A DNA stretch of 51,577 nt from Novosphingobium album (ex Hu et al. 2023) (lineage in GTDB: Bacteria; Pseudomonadota; Alphaproteobacteria; Sphingomonadales; Sphingomonadaceae), in NCBI RefSeq assembly GCF_022832385.1, contig NZ_JALHLE010000041.1:1-51577 (forward strand). The letters run 5' to 3'. Below, in pieces: positions 27,033 to 35,510 of this stretch. The notes below the pieces were generated by a model, which did not search any database, had not been told where the DNA came from, and saw nothing but the letters and a program-made list of their open reading frames with translations. Position 1 is the first letter of the stretch, and the number at the start of each line of letters is the position of its first letter. A program made the position numbers and the translations under genes.

Positions 27033-27054
27033 GGACCGCTGGGAGGGCAGGTCA
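27033..27054 (-). repeat. Right inverted repeat of the IS3-type element
   Basis: Read on the minus strand it starts TGACCTGCCCTCCC and ends GGTCC, matching the left end in its outer and inner parts. Confidence 0.6.
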
Positions 27055-27395
27055 GAGGCACCACTGGCTGCCTTTGGGGACATTCCTGCCGGACGCCGCT
27101 TCTACTGGGAACGTCCGGCCACGCCAAAACCGGGCATTCGTCGAACTGAGACAGCCCTCTCTCATACGTCAGGGCTGTCGGAGGATCCGGAACGGCGCCT
27201 TTCGGGTGTCAATTGCTCGAAGCCGACATTTCTTCAGACCGCCAGTTTGGCGACCTGACGCTGGCTGCGGGATTGAGGGAACCGGCCGCGCTGCTTTCAG
27301 ATGAAAATGAAAAAAATCCAAATCAAATAAATGGATAAGGTCGCTCTCGTTTCGAGGGGGCTTGCCGAACAACATTATCGCAAAATTGAATCGCC
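27055..27395. other. Gene-free stretch between the insertion sequence and ectR
   Basis: These 341 bp contain no frame with a recognisable product. The last ~100 bp before 27395 are A/T-rich (AAAATGAAAAAAATCC), unlike the surrounding DNA, which fits accessory or decayed sequence. Confidence 0.5.
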
Positions 27396-27863
27396 TCACC
27401 CTCTATAGGCATCATCCTTCACTTCGGCATCCACCCCCGACAGGCTGGCCAGGCGCTCGAGTACGGCGAGGATCATGGCTTGCTCCCATGCCTCCAATTG
27501 TCCGTAGCCCTGGCTGAAGCGCAGTTGGAGCGGAAAAGGGGATGCCTGCAACCGCTCCTCACCTTGTGGCGTCAGGCGCAGAAGCACGTGGCGCTTGTCG
27601 TGCTCGCCGCGCGTGCGCGTGACCAGTCCGGCTACGGCTAGACGGTCGACGATGTTGGTGACCGTTGCCTGGCCAAAGCCGAGCACGGAAGCCACCGCGC
27701 TGGGCGTAATGGAATCGCGGGCGCCGATCTGACGCAGCACCAGCACTTGCGAAGGCGTCAGTCCCGTAGCTGATGCCATTTTCCGGGTGTCCACTTCGGC
27801 CGCATGCAGAATTTTTCGCAAGGCAGCGAGAGCGGCTGGCGTAAGGTCGACGTCCATGCCCAA
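27396..27863 (-). CDS. ectR: MarR-family regulator, EctR-like
   Basis: A winged-helix regulator of about 155 residues. LTPSQVLVLRQIGARDSITPSAVASVLGFGQATVTNIVDRLAVAGLVTRTRGEHDKRHVLLRLTPQG is the MarR DNA-binding core (recognition helix GQATVTNIVDRL, wing RTRGEHDKRHV). It is divergent from ectABCD-ask, the usual place of EctR, which represses ectoine genes in methylotrophs. TTG 27863 is about 10 bases after AGGAAA; ATG 27857 is the alternative. The C-terminal part (ASPFPLQLRFSQGYGQLEAWEQAMILAVLERLASL) forms the dimer helices. Confidence 0.88.
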   Translation of the reverse strand: MGMDVDLTPAALAALRKILHAAEVDTRKMASATGLTPSQVLVLRQIGARDSITPSAVASVLGFGQATVTNIVDRLAVAGLVTRTRGEHDKRHVLLRLTPQGEERLQASPFPLQLRFSQGYGQLEAWEQAMILAVLERLASLSGVDAEVKDDAYRG

Positions 27864-27968
27864 TTGCTAGCTTTCCTGCGCGTTTGCGCCAAGTGTCAAG
27901 TTTATTTCAAAATCGAAGGATATGACGCCGGGGAAGGTGCGGCTGGGCTTCGGCCGAGGTGCTGGAGG

Positions 27969-27996
27969 TTGCTAAATTTCCCAATAAAACTATATG
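27969..27996 (+). promoter_or_regulatory. Candidate ectA promoter
   Basis: TTGCTA (27969-27974) and TATATG (27991-27996) are 16 bp apart in the A/T-rich ectR-ectA gap. Use of this promoter would place the transcript start near 28003 and exclude the upstream ATG at 27994 as the ectA start. It also lies in the region an EctR-like repressor would bind. Confidence 0.4.
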
Positions 27997-28077
27997 ACCC
28001 GCCCACATCGAACGAAAAGAGGCAACAGCCAAGCACATTTATATGTTTCGGAGGGTGAAGTAATATTTGATCCAGAC

Positions 28078-28644
28078 GTGAATGATCACAGCCTCCGGGG
28101 CGATCCCGGGGGGCTTCGTCGCACGGCCGCGGATGATGGAGAGGACGATGGGTTCGTCCTGCGCAGCCCCACAGCAGAAGACGGTCCAGCCGTCACGGCG
28201 CTGATTGCGGCATCGCCGCCGCTCGATCCCAATTCGGCCTATTGCAACCTGCTCCAGTGCAGCGATTTTGCCGGAACCTGCGTTGTCGCCGAATGCGAAG
28301 GCAGGATCGCCGGATGGATTTCCGGCTACCGGCCGCCTTCGCATCCCGAGAGGTTCTTCGTCTGGCAGGTGGCGGTCTCCGCCTCGGCGCGCGGGCGCGG
28401 CCTGGGCGGGCGCATGCTCGACTGGCTGATTGCGCAGCCTGCGGTGCATGACGCGACCACGCTGACCACCACCATCACCGAGAACAATCCGGCCTCCTGG
28501 GCGCTGTTCACGGCCTTTGCCCGCCGCCACGGCGCCGAACTCACGAAATCCGAGCGCTTCACGCGCGACGCGCACTTTTCCGGTGCGCACGACACGGAAT
28601 GGCAAGCGAGCATTGCGCCGCTGCCTTCCTTCCTGACCAACTGA
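28078..28644 (+). CDS. ectA: L-2,4-diaminobutyrate N-acetyltransferase
   Basis: A GNAT-fold enzyme that acetylates diaminobutyrate at the gamma amino group, the second step specific to ectoine synthesis. The family core runs from FVLRSPTAEDGPAVTALIAASPPLDPNSAYCNLLQCSDFAGTCVVAE through the acetyl-CoA loop VSASARGRGLGGRML to ITENNPASWALFTAFARRHGAELTKSERF, then the terminal HDTE region. GTG 28078 (188 residues) is preferred, since upstream codons look non-coding and overlap a promoter-like element; ATG 27994 would give 216 residues. No strong ribosome site fits either start. First gene of the ect operon. Confidence 0.9.
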   Translation: MNDHSLRGDPGGLRRTAADDGEDDGFVLRSPTAEDGPAVTALIAASPPLDPNSAYCNLLQCSDFAGTCVVAECEGRIAGWISGYRPPSHPERFFVWQVAVSASARGRGLGGRMLDWLIAQPAVHDATTLTTTITENNPASWALFTAFARRHGAELTKSERFTRDAHFSGAHDTEWQASIAPLPSFLTN

Positions 28645-28660
28645 ACAGGGGCCTATCGAC

Positions 28661-30001
28661 ATGATAACCAGACCCAAACCGAGTGCGAAAGCGCCTGATA
28701 CAAAGATCTACGAGCGGCGCGAGTCCGGTGTGCGCAGCTATTCGCGTGCGATGCCCCGCCAGTTCAACAAGGCGCAGGGCGTGTGGATGCACGACAACGA
28801 AGGCGGCCGCTATCTGGACTTCCTGTCCGGCTGCTCCTCCCTGAACTACGGGCACAATCACCCGGTCCTGAAGCAGGCCCTCGTCGACTACATCGCCGGC
28901 GACGGGGTGACCCATGCTCTCGACCTGCACACCGATGCCAAGGCCGAGTTCCTGTCCGAGCTGGAAAACGTGATCCTCAAGCCGCGTGGCCTCAACTATC
29001 GCGCCATGTTCACCGGCCCGACTGGCACCAATGCCGTCGAGGCGGCCATCAAGCTGGCCCGCAAGGTCACCGGCCGCGAAATGGTGGTGGCTTTCACCAA
29101 TGGCTTTCATGGCATGACTCTCGGCGCGCTCGCCTGCACTGGCAATGCGGGGAAGCGCGGTGGCGCGGGCGTGCCGCTGAGCCACGTCAGCCATGAACCG
29201 TTCGATGGCTACTATGGTCCCGATGTCGATACCGCCGACCTGCTGGAACAGCGGCTCGCCGATCCGTCGAGCGGGCTCGATGCGCCGGCCGCCTTCCTGG
29301 TCGAGACGGTGCAGGGCGAAGGCGGGCTCAATGCCGCTTCGCCCGAATGGCTGCGCAAGATTGCCGCGCTCGCCAAAAAACACGGCGCGCTGCTGATCGT
29401 CGATGACATCCAGGCCGGTTGCGGCCGCACCGGCGGCTTCTTCAGCTTCGAGGACATGGGCTTCACGCCCGATATCGTCACGCTGGCCAAATCGCTGTCG
29501 GGCATGGGCCTGCCGTTCGCGCTGACGCTGCTGCGCCCCGAACTCGACGTGTGGTCGCCGGGCGAGCACAACGGCACGTTCCGCGGCAACAACCACGCTT
29601 TCGTCACTGCAACGGCGGCGCTGCGCACATTCTGGGCCGATCCCGCCTTTGCCAGGGATGTCACCCGGCGCGGCGCGCTGCTCGAACGGCGGCTGGAAGA
29701 CATGGCTAAGCGCTTTGATCTGTCCACGCGCGGGCGCGGCATGATGCGCGGCATCAATGTCGGCAGCGGGGACGTTGCCGCGAAGATCACCGGCATCTGC
29801 TTCAAGGAAGGCCTCATCATCGAGACCAGCGGTGCCCATGACGAGATCGTCAAGGTGCTCGCGCCGCTGGTGATCGAGGACGCGACGCTCGAACTCGGGC
29901 TCGACATCCTCGAGAACGCCGTCGCCGAAACGATCGCCCCGGTCGATGCGTCGGATTCCACCGGCCGCCAGACCAGCCGCAAGCTCGGCATTGCCGCCTG
30001 A
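28661..30001 (+). CDS. ectB: L-2,4-diaminobutyrate:2-oxoglutarate transaminase
   Basis: A 446-residue class III PLP aminotransferase that forms diaminobutyrate from aspartate semialdehyde with glutamate as donor, the entry step to ectoine. Signatures: FTGPTGTNAVEAAIKLAR (phosphate-binding loop, about 117-134), NGFHGMTLGAL (147-156), VDDIQAGCGRTG with Asp248 holding the pyridine nitrogen, and the Schiff-base Lys277 in TLAKSLSGMGLP. It starts 16 bp after ectA. The tail after residue 425 is longer and Ser/Thr-rich relative to many EctB proteins. Confidence 0.96.
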   Translation: MITRPKPSAKAPDTKIYERRESGVRSYSRAMPRQFNKAQGVWMHDNEGGRYLDFLSGCSSLNYGHNHPVLKQALVDYIAGDGVTHALDLHTDAKAEFLSELENVILKPRGLNYRAMFTGPTGTNAVEAAIKLARKVTGREMVVAFTNGFHGMTLGALACTGNAGKRGGAGVPLSHVSHEPFDGYYGPDVDTADLLEQRLADPSSGLDAPAAFLVETVQGEGGLNAASPEWLRKIAALAKKHGALLIVDDIQAGCGRTGGFFSFEDMGFTPDIVTLAKSLSGMGLPFALTLLRPELDVWSPGEHNGTFRGNNHAFVTATAALRTFWADPAFARDVTRRGALLERRLEDMAKRFDLSTRGRGMMRGINVGSGDVAAKITGICFKEGLIIETSGAHDEIVKVLAPLVIEDATLELGLDILENAVAETIAPVDASDSTGRQTSRKLGIAA

Positions 30002-30042
30002 CGCTTCGCTCCCCGGCTTGCAAATTCAAGGAAAGACGTAAA

Positions 30043-30456
30043 ATGATTGTCCGCAAACTCAAAGACATCCGCAAGAGCGACAAGAACGTGAAGTCCGACG
30101 GCTGGGAAAGCGCCCGCCTGCTGCTCAAGGACGACGGCATGGGCTTCTCGTTCCACGTCACCACGCTCTACACTGGTGCGGAACTGCACATGCATTACCA
30201 GAACCATCTGGAGGCCGTGCTCGTCCTCAAGGGCAAGGGCACGATCGAGGATCTGGGCACCGGCGAGACTCATGAGCTCAAGCCCGGCGTGATCTATGCG
30301 CTCAACAATCACGACAAGCACATCGTGCGTGTCGAGGACGAGATTCTGTGCGCCTGCGCGTTCAATCCGCCGGTGACCGGCCGCGAAGTCCATGACGAGA
30401 CCGGCGCCTATCCGGCCGACACCGGCGAAGAGCGCGAACCCGCGCTTTCGGACTGA
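30043..30456 (+). CDS. ectC: L-ectoine synthase
   Basis: A 137-residue cupin that cyclises N-gamma-acetyldiaminobutyrate to ectoine by water elimination. The metal ligands fall at Glu57 (HYQNHLEAV), Tyr85 (GVIYALN) and His93 (HDKHIV), the positions I recall for Sphingopyxis alaskensis EctC. The N-terminus MIVRKLKDI and the GKGTIEDL and CAFNPPVTGREVHDETGAYP blocks are typical. It starts 41 bp after ectB, preceded by GGAAAGACGT. Confidence 0.97.
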   Translation: MIVRKLKDIRKSDKNVKSDGWESARLLLKDDGMGFSFHVTTLYTGAELHMHYQNHLEAVLVLKGKGTIEDLGTGETHELKPGVIYALNNHDKHIVRVEDEILCACAFNPPVTGREVHDETGAYPADTGEEREPALSD

Positions 30457-30476
30457 GACGGCACAGGGGGACAGAT

Positions 30477-31403
30477 ATGCAGGATCTTTATCCGACCCGA
30501 TGCTCGGGCGAGCCGGAGCTGCTCGCCCGCCAGGAACCCGTTGCGCGCCGCGCCTGGGAGCCAGGTGCGCCGCTGACCGCCGGGCAGATCGAACAGTTCG
30601 ACCGCGATGGCTACCTCGTTCTCGAAGGCCTGTTCTCGGAAGCGGAAATCGCCGTTTTGCAGGCTGAAATGGGCCGTCTCCTGAGCGATCCGGCGGGCCT
30701 CAAGGACGAGACCGTGATTACCGAACGGGGCAGCCGCGAAGTTCGCTCGATTTTCGAAATTCATGGCCAGAGCGCCATGCTCGCCCGGCTTGCGGCCGAT
30801 GAGCGTCTGGCCGGTGTCGCCAGCTACCTGCTCGACGACGAGGTCTACATCCACCAGTCGCGGCTCAACTACAAACCGGGCTTCGAGGGCAAGGAGTTCT
30901 ACTGGCACTCCGACTTCGAAACCTGGCATGCCGAAGACGGCATGCCGCGCATGCGGGCGCTGTCGATGTCAGTGCTGCTGGCGGAAAACACGCCCAACAA
31001 CGGGCCGCTGATGGTCATTCCCGGATCGCAGCGGGTCTATGTGACCTGCGTCGGCGAGACGCCGGACGATCACTACAAGCACTCGCTGCGCAAGCAGGAA
31101 TACGGCGTGCCCGATGAGGACAGCCTCGCCGAACTGGCGCACAGGCACGGTATCGTGGCGCCGACCGGCAAGCCCGGCACGGTGGTCGTGTTCGACTGCA
31201 ACGTGATGCACGGATCGAACGGCAACATTACACCGTTCCCGCGGTCGAACGCGTTCTTCGTGTTCAACGCGGTGAGCAACCGGCTGGCCGCGCCCTTTGC
31301 TGCGCGCAAGCCGCGCCCCGGCTTCATCGCCGCGCGCGATGCAGAACCGATCGTGCCGGTGGCAGGCCATCTCGAAGGCCAGGAAGCGGGAGCAGGGGCA
31401 TGA
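30477..31403 (+). CDS. ectD: Ectoine 5-hydroxylase, Fe(II)/2-oxoglutarate dependent
   Basis: A 308-residue PhyH-superfamily dioxygenase that converts ectoine to 5-hydroxyectoine. The EctD signature FYWHSDFETWHAEDG carries iron ligands His144 and Asp146. His245 (NVMHGSNGN) is the third ligand and the following PFPRSN Arg256 binds 2-oxoglutarate. Ligand numbering equals what I recall for the Sphingopyxis alaskensis enzyme. ATG 30477 follows AGGGGGACAGAT, 20 bp after ectC. Its stop overlaps the ask ATG (ATGA). Presence of ectD predicts production of the more stress-protective hydroxylated solute. Confidence 0.96.
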   Translation: MQDLYPTRCSGEPELLARQEPVARRAWEPGAPLTAGQIEQFDRDGYLVLEGLFSEAEIAVLQAEMGRLLSDPAGLKDETVITERGSREVRSIFEIHGQSAMLARLAADERLAGVASYLLDDEVYIHQSRLNYKPGFEGKEFYWHSDFETWHAEDGMPRMRALSMSVLLAENTPNNGPLMVIPGSQRVYVTCVGETPDDHYKHSLRKQEYGVPDEDSLAELAHRHGIVAPTGKPGTVVVFDCNVMHGSNGNITPFPRSNAFFVFNAVSNRLAAPFAARKPRPGFIAARDAEPIVPVAGHLEGQEAGAGA

Positions 31404-32839
31404 ACGGATCGCACTCTGTCGAAAAAATCGGCGGCACATCGATGGCGGCCACTTCGACCGTCTTCGACAATGTGCTGATCGCTGGGCGCAGCGGCGGCGG
31501 CCTCTACAATCGGATCTTCGTCGTCTCGGCCTATGCCGGGATGACCGACCTGCTGCTCGAGCACAAGAAGACGGGCGCGCCCGGCGTCTATGCCCATTTC
31601 GCGGGTAATGAAACGCCCGGTGCCTGGCGCACGGCGCTGGCCGACGTGCTGGGCGCGATGTGGAGCCGCAATGCCGACATGTTCGCGCGCCCCGAAAGTC
31701 GCGAGGAAGCGGATCGCTTCGTAGCACAGCGCGTGGCGGCTCTCGAAGCCTGCCTCGACGATCTCGACCGGCTCCGCGCGCACGGACGGTTCTGCCTCAA
31801 GGAACAGATGATCACCGTGCGCGAAATGCTCGCGGGGCTGGGCGAGGCCCATTCCGCGCATTCGGCCGCGCTCTTGCTGCGCGACCGCGGGGTCAATGCG
31901 GTCTTCGTGGATCTCACGGTGTGGAACCACGAGGATCTGGTGAGCCTCGACGACCGTATCCGCGAGGCGTTCGAACCGCTCGATCTCGCCACGCAGATGC
32001 CGATCGTTACCGGTTATGCGGGCTGCGAAGGCGGCATGGTGCGCCGCTATGCGCGCGGCTATTCGGAGATGACCTTCTCGCGCATTGCCGTGCTGACCGG
32101 CGCGCGCGAGGCGATCATTCACAAGGAATTCCATCTTTCCAGCGCCGATCCGCGTCTTGTGGGCGAACAGAAGGCCCGCAAGATCGGCCGCACCAACTAC
32201 GACGTGGCTGACCAGCTCGCGAACCTCGGCATGGAAGCGATCCATCCACGCGCCGGGCGGGGCCTGCGCCAGTCGGGGATTCCGCTGCGCGTGCGCAACA
32301 CCTTCGACCGCTACGACGAGGGCACGCTGATCCGGGGCGACTATGTTTCCGACAAGCCCCGTGTGGAGATCGTGACCGGCCTGGCCTCGATGCAGGCGCT
32401 GCAGTTCTTCGAACAGGACATGGTCGGCGAGAAGGGCTACGACGCCGCGATCCTGGAAGTGCTGACGAAGCACCGCGCCTGGATCGTCAGCAAGAGTTCC
32501 AACGCCAATACCATCACCCATTACCTGAGCGGTACCGACGCCGCGCAGATGGCACGTATCATTGCCGATCTCGAGGCCGCCCATCCCGGCGCCGCGATCA
32601 CGACGCAGCCGGTCGCGATGGTTTCGGTCATCGGCAGCGATCTGTCCGAGGCGGGATTGGTTCCGCGGGCGCTGACGGCGCTGGCCGAGGCTGGCATCGG
32701 CATGATCGCGATGCAGCACCAGATCCGCAATGTGGATGTGCAGTTCATCGTCGCCTCGCAGGATTTCGACAAGGCCGTTCAGGCGCTGCACGGGGCCCTG
32801 ATCGAAATGTCCGCGCGGCCGGACCTCGCTGCGGCCTGA
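31400..32839 (+). CDS. ask: Ectoine-pathway aspartate kinase (Ask_Ect)
   Basis: A 479-residue aspartokinase of the ectoine-specific branch: EKIGGTSMAA at the N-terminus (kinase nucleotide-binding KxGG), FVVSAYAGMTDLLL, VTGYAGCEGG and REAIIHKEFHLSSADPRLVG (active-site region). Two ACT-like repeats lie in the C-terminal ~160 residues (VSKSSNANTITHYLSG; VSVIGSDLSEAGLVPRALTAL). Such isoenzymes feed the pathway with aspartyl phosphate and are less feedback-inhibited than housekeeping LysC. ATG 31400 overlaps the ectD stop by 4 bp. Confidence 0.94.
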   Translation: MNGSHSVEKIGGTSMAATSTVFDNVLIAGRSGGGLYNRIFVVSAYAGMTDLLLEHKKTGAPGVYAHFAGNETPGAWRTALADVLGAMWSRNADMFARPESREEADRFVAQRVAALEACLDDLDRLRAHGRFCLKEQMITVREMLAGLGEAHSAHSAALLLRDRGVNAVFVDLTVWNHEDLVSLDDRIREAFEPLDLATQMPIVTGYAGCEGGMVRRYARGYSEMTFSRIAVLTGAREAIIHKEFHLSSADPRLVGEQKARKIGRTNYDVADQLANLGMEAIHPRAGRGLRQSGIPLRVRNTFDRYDEGTLIRGDYVSDKPRVEIVTGLASMQALQFFEQDMVGEKGYDAAILEVLTKHRAWIVSKSSNANTITHYLSGTDAAQMARIIADLEAAHPGAAITTQPVAMVSVIGSDLSEAGLVPRALTALAEAGIGMIAMQHQIRNVDVQFIVASQDFDKAVQALHGALIEMSARPDLAAA

Positions 32840-32901
32840 TTGGAGGGGATGGGCCGGGCACAGGTGTTGCGTCCGGTCTCTTCCCAATTCACCCTGTCCC
32901 C

Positions 32902-34155
32902 ATGCTCCAGGCCATCCTTCCCGTCCGCAGCCTCCTGATCGCCATCTTCATGCTGATGGCGGGAGGCGGTTTCATGAATACGCTGGTCAGCGTCCGGCTG
33001 GAACGCGCAGGCAGCGGGGCGCTGCCGATCGGCCTTGTCGGCACCGCTTATTTTGCGGGACTGGTCATAGGATCGCTGCGCGCGCCCGCGCTGGTCCGGC
33101 GCGTGGGCCATATCCGCGCCTTCGCCGCCTTCGTGGCCGTGGTCAGCGCCAGCACGCTCGTCTATGCGGTATACCGCGACGTATTGCTGTGGGGCCTGCT
33201 GCGCTTCACCGACGGTTTCTGCCTCGCGGGTGTTTACGTCTGCATCGAAAGCTGGCTGAACGAGCGGGCTAAGCCCGAAACGCGCGGGGCGGTCCTGGCC
33301 GGCTATATGATCGCGCTCTACAGCGGGCAGGCGCTGGGCCAGTTCCTGCTCGGCCTTGGCGATACGAACCCGGCCATGCCGCTGCTGGTCGCCTCCATCC
33401 TGATAACGCTCGCCTCGATCCCGGTCGTGCTGACGCATATCGTCGCGCCTCCGCCTGATGAGGGCGCCGCTCTGCATTTCCGCGAACTGTACAGGGTTTC
33501 GCCACTGGGCATCATCGGCGTGTGCATGACCGGCGTGATGATCGGCGCCTTCTATGCGCTGGGCGCGGTCTATGCCCGCAGGCTGGGCATGAACCTTTCG
33601 GCCACGGCGCTGTTCATGAGCATAGTGATCCTTGGTGGCGTGGCATTGCAATGGCCGTTGGGACGGCTTTCCGACCGGATGGACAGGCGCAAGGTGATCG
33701 TGTTCAGCTTTGCCGGCGCATTCGCCGCAAGCCTTGCGATCGCGCTGCTCGGCCGCCCGGGTCCCGTTCTGCTGGGGCTGGGCGCGCTGTTCGGTGGGCT
33801 CTGCTTCGCGCTCTATCCGCTCTGCGTGGCGCATACCAACGACCATCTGGCCGCCGAGCAGCGTGTTGCCGCGAGCAGCGGGCTGGTCCTGCTCTATTCG
33901 CTGGGCGCGGTGATTGGTCCGCTTGCTGGTTCCACCGCAATCGCGCTGCTGGGAGCAAAGGGCCTCTTCCTCTTCATCGCCCTGTGCGCGGGAAGCGCGC
34001 TCGGCTTCGGCCTGTGGCGGCAGACCCGGTCGCGGCCGGTCCCGATCGCCCTGCAGGAGGACTACGTCATCCTGCCGCGCACGACGGCCGTGTCCGCATC
34101 GCTCGATCCGGTGGCGCCGGACGACGGCCCCGACGACCTACGGAGTCTTTCTTGA
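32902..34155 (+). CDS. MFS transporter (YcaD/UPF0226-like)
   Basis: A 417-residue 12-helix carrier. Helix 2-3 loop residues are reduced (SLRAPALVRRVGHIRAF) and the central loop motif is GRLSDRMDRRKVIV. DGFCLAGVYVCIESWLNERAKPETRG is characteristic of the YcaD-like branch of small sugar/drug-type MFS proteins. The C-terminal ~40 residues are hydrophilic and acidic. It lies 62 bp after ask on the same strand and its stop overlaps the next carrier's start (TTGA), so it may be part of the ectoine transcript. It might export ectoine or another solute; this is inference from position. Confidence 0.85.
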   Translation: MLQAILPVRSLLIAIFMLMAGGGFMNTLVSVRLERAGSGALPIGLVGTAYFAGLVIGSLRAPALVRRVGHIRAFAAFVAVVSASTLVYAVYRDVLLWGLLRFTDGFCLAGVYVCIESWLNERAKPETRGAVLAGYMIALYSGQALGQFLLGLGDTNPAMPLLVASILITLASIPVVLTHIVAPPPDEGAALHFRELYRVSPLGIIGVCMTGVMIGAFYALGAVYARRLGMNLSATALFMSIVILGGVALQWPLGRLSDRMDRRKVIVFSFAGAFAASLAIALLGRPGPVLLGLGALFGGLCFALYPLCVAHTNDHLAAEQRVAASSGLVLLYSLGAVIGPLAGSTAIALLGAKGLFLFIALCAGSALGFGLWRQTRSRPVPIALQEDYVILPRTTAVSASLDPVAPDDGPDDLRSLS

Positions 34156-35510
34156 CCCACCACCATGATCATCAGCCCGGCATCGGCGCCGAAGTCCCCA
34201 GTGGCCATCCTGAAGCGACACCGCCCGGTGTAATTCACCGTGCCATCGCCGCATCCGCCATCGGCAACGCCACCGAATGGTTCGACTATGGCATTTATGC
34301 CTATGGCGTGACCTACATTGCCGCAGCGCTGTTCCCCGGCGCGGCGGGTGAGGCGACGCTGTTCGCGCTGGCGACATTCGCGATCTCGTTTCTCGTCCGT
34401 CCTCTGGGCGGGCTGTTCTGGGGACCGCTGGGCGACCGCTATGGGCGCAAGGCGGTGCTGGGCGCGACAATCATCATGATGGCGGGTGCCACGGTCGGTG
34501 TCGGCCTGCTGCCTTCATACGCAACGATCGGGCCATGGGCGCCGCTGCTGCTGATCGTGCTGCGCATGGTGCAGGGGTTTTCGACCGGCGGGGAATACGG
34601 CGGCGCGGCGATCTTCATGGCCGAATACGCGCCGGACAGGCACCGGGGCTTCTACGGCAGCTTCCTCGAAGTCGGCACGCTTGCGGGATTTTCGGCCGGG
34701 GCGCTGCTGATGCTGGGTTTCTCGCTGTGGCTGGGCGATCAGGCGATGCAGGATTGGGCCTGGCGCCTGCCGTTCCTGCTGGCCGGACCGCTGGGCCTCG
34801 TCGGCGTCTACCTGCGTTCGCGCATGGCCGAGACGCCGCTGTTCCGCGAACTCGAGGAGCACCACGAGCAGGAAGCTTCGGCGCCGGTCGAATTCCGCCA
34901 TCTGCTGACACGCTACCGGCGGCCGCTGCTGGCCATGAGCGGCCTCGTCATCGCGCTCAATGTCGTGAACTATACCCTGCTCAGCTATATGCCGACCTAT
35001 CTGGAGCGCAGGCTGCATCTGTCCACCGACACTGCGCTGATCGTGCCGATTGCGGGGATGCTGTTCATGATGGTGCTGCTGCCCTTTGCCGGTGCCCTGT
35101 CCGACCGGCTGGGCCGCAAGCCGCTCTGGCGCTTTTCCCTGATCGGGCTGCTGATCGGCGCGATCCCGCTCTATCACGTGATCGGCCTCGGGACGGTGAG
35201 CGCGGTGATCGGCTTTGCCGTCCTCGGCCTGTTCTACGTGCCGCAGCTTGCGACGATCTCGGCGACGTTTCCGGCCTTCTTCCCGACGCCGGTGCGCTTC
35301 GCAGGCTTTGCGCTGGCCTACAATGTGTCCACCTCGTTATTCGGCGGGACGGCACCTGCCTTCAATTCCTGGCTGATTAGCTGGACCGGCGATCCGCTTA
35401 TCCCTGCCTATGTCATGATGGCAGCGTGTCTTGTCGGCCTGGTCGCGCTAAGCTTCACCGAGGAAAGCGCTGGTGTCCCGTTGGGCCAAGTGAGGGCCTT
35501 GGCGAGCTGA
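34152..35510 (+). CDS. MFS transporter of the metabolite:H+ symporter family (ProP-like)
   Basis: A 452-residue carrier. The N-terminal HAIAASAIGNATEWFDYGIYAYG-like segment (HRAIAASAIGNATEWFDYG), GLFWGPLGDRYGRKAVL and RMVQGFSTGGEYGGAAIFMAEYAP are signatures of the MHS family that includes ProP (proline/betaine/ectoine), ShiA and KgtP. TTG 34152 is used because CGGAG lies 7 bases upstream and TTGA overlaps the preceding stop. ProP's C-terminal coiled-coil is absent. Next to the ect operon an osmolyte uptake or recovery role is plausible; a dicarboxylate substrate is possible too. Confidence 0.88.
   Translation: MTHHHDHQPGIGAEVPSGHPEATPPGVIHRAIAASAIGNATEWFDYGIYAYGVTYIAAALFPGAAGEATLFALATFAISFLVRPLGGLFWGPLGDRYGRKAVLGATIIMMAGATVGVGLLPSYATIGPWAPLLLIVLRMVQGFSTGGEYGGAAIFMAEYAPDRHRGFYGSFLEVGTLAGFSAGALLMLGFSLWLGDQAMQDWAWRLPFLLAGPLGLVGVYLRSRMAETPLFRELEEHHEQEASAPVEFRHLLTRYRRPLLAMSGLVIALNVVNYTLLSYMPTYLERRLHLSTDTALIVPIAGMLFMMVLLPFAGALSDRLGRKPLWRFSLIGLLIGAIPLYHVIGLGTVSAVIGFAVLGLFYVPQLATISATFPAFFPTPVRFAGFALAYNVSTSLFGGTAPAFNSWLISWTGDPLIPAYVMMAACLVGLVALSFTEESAGVPLGQVRALAS

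Larger units (their letters stand above)
25914..27054 (+). mobile_element. Degenerate IS3-family (IS407-type) insertion sequence
   Basis: A 1.14-kb element bounded by imperfect 22-bp inverted repeats (25914-25935 and 27033-27054). They share TG..CTGCCC.CC at the outer ends and GGTCC at the inner ends. It contains orfA and a frameshift-linked orfB as in IS3 elements, but orfB has lost an internal segment. The flanking tetramers CAGG and GAGG differ at one base, so a target duplication is not clean. It lies between tRNA-Arg and the ectoine locus. Confidence 0.85.
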
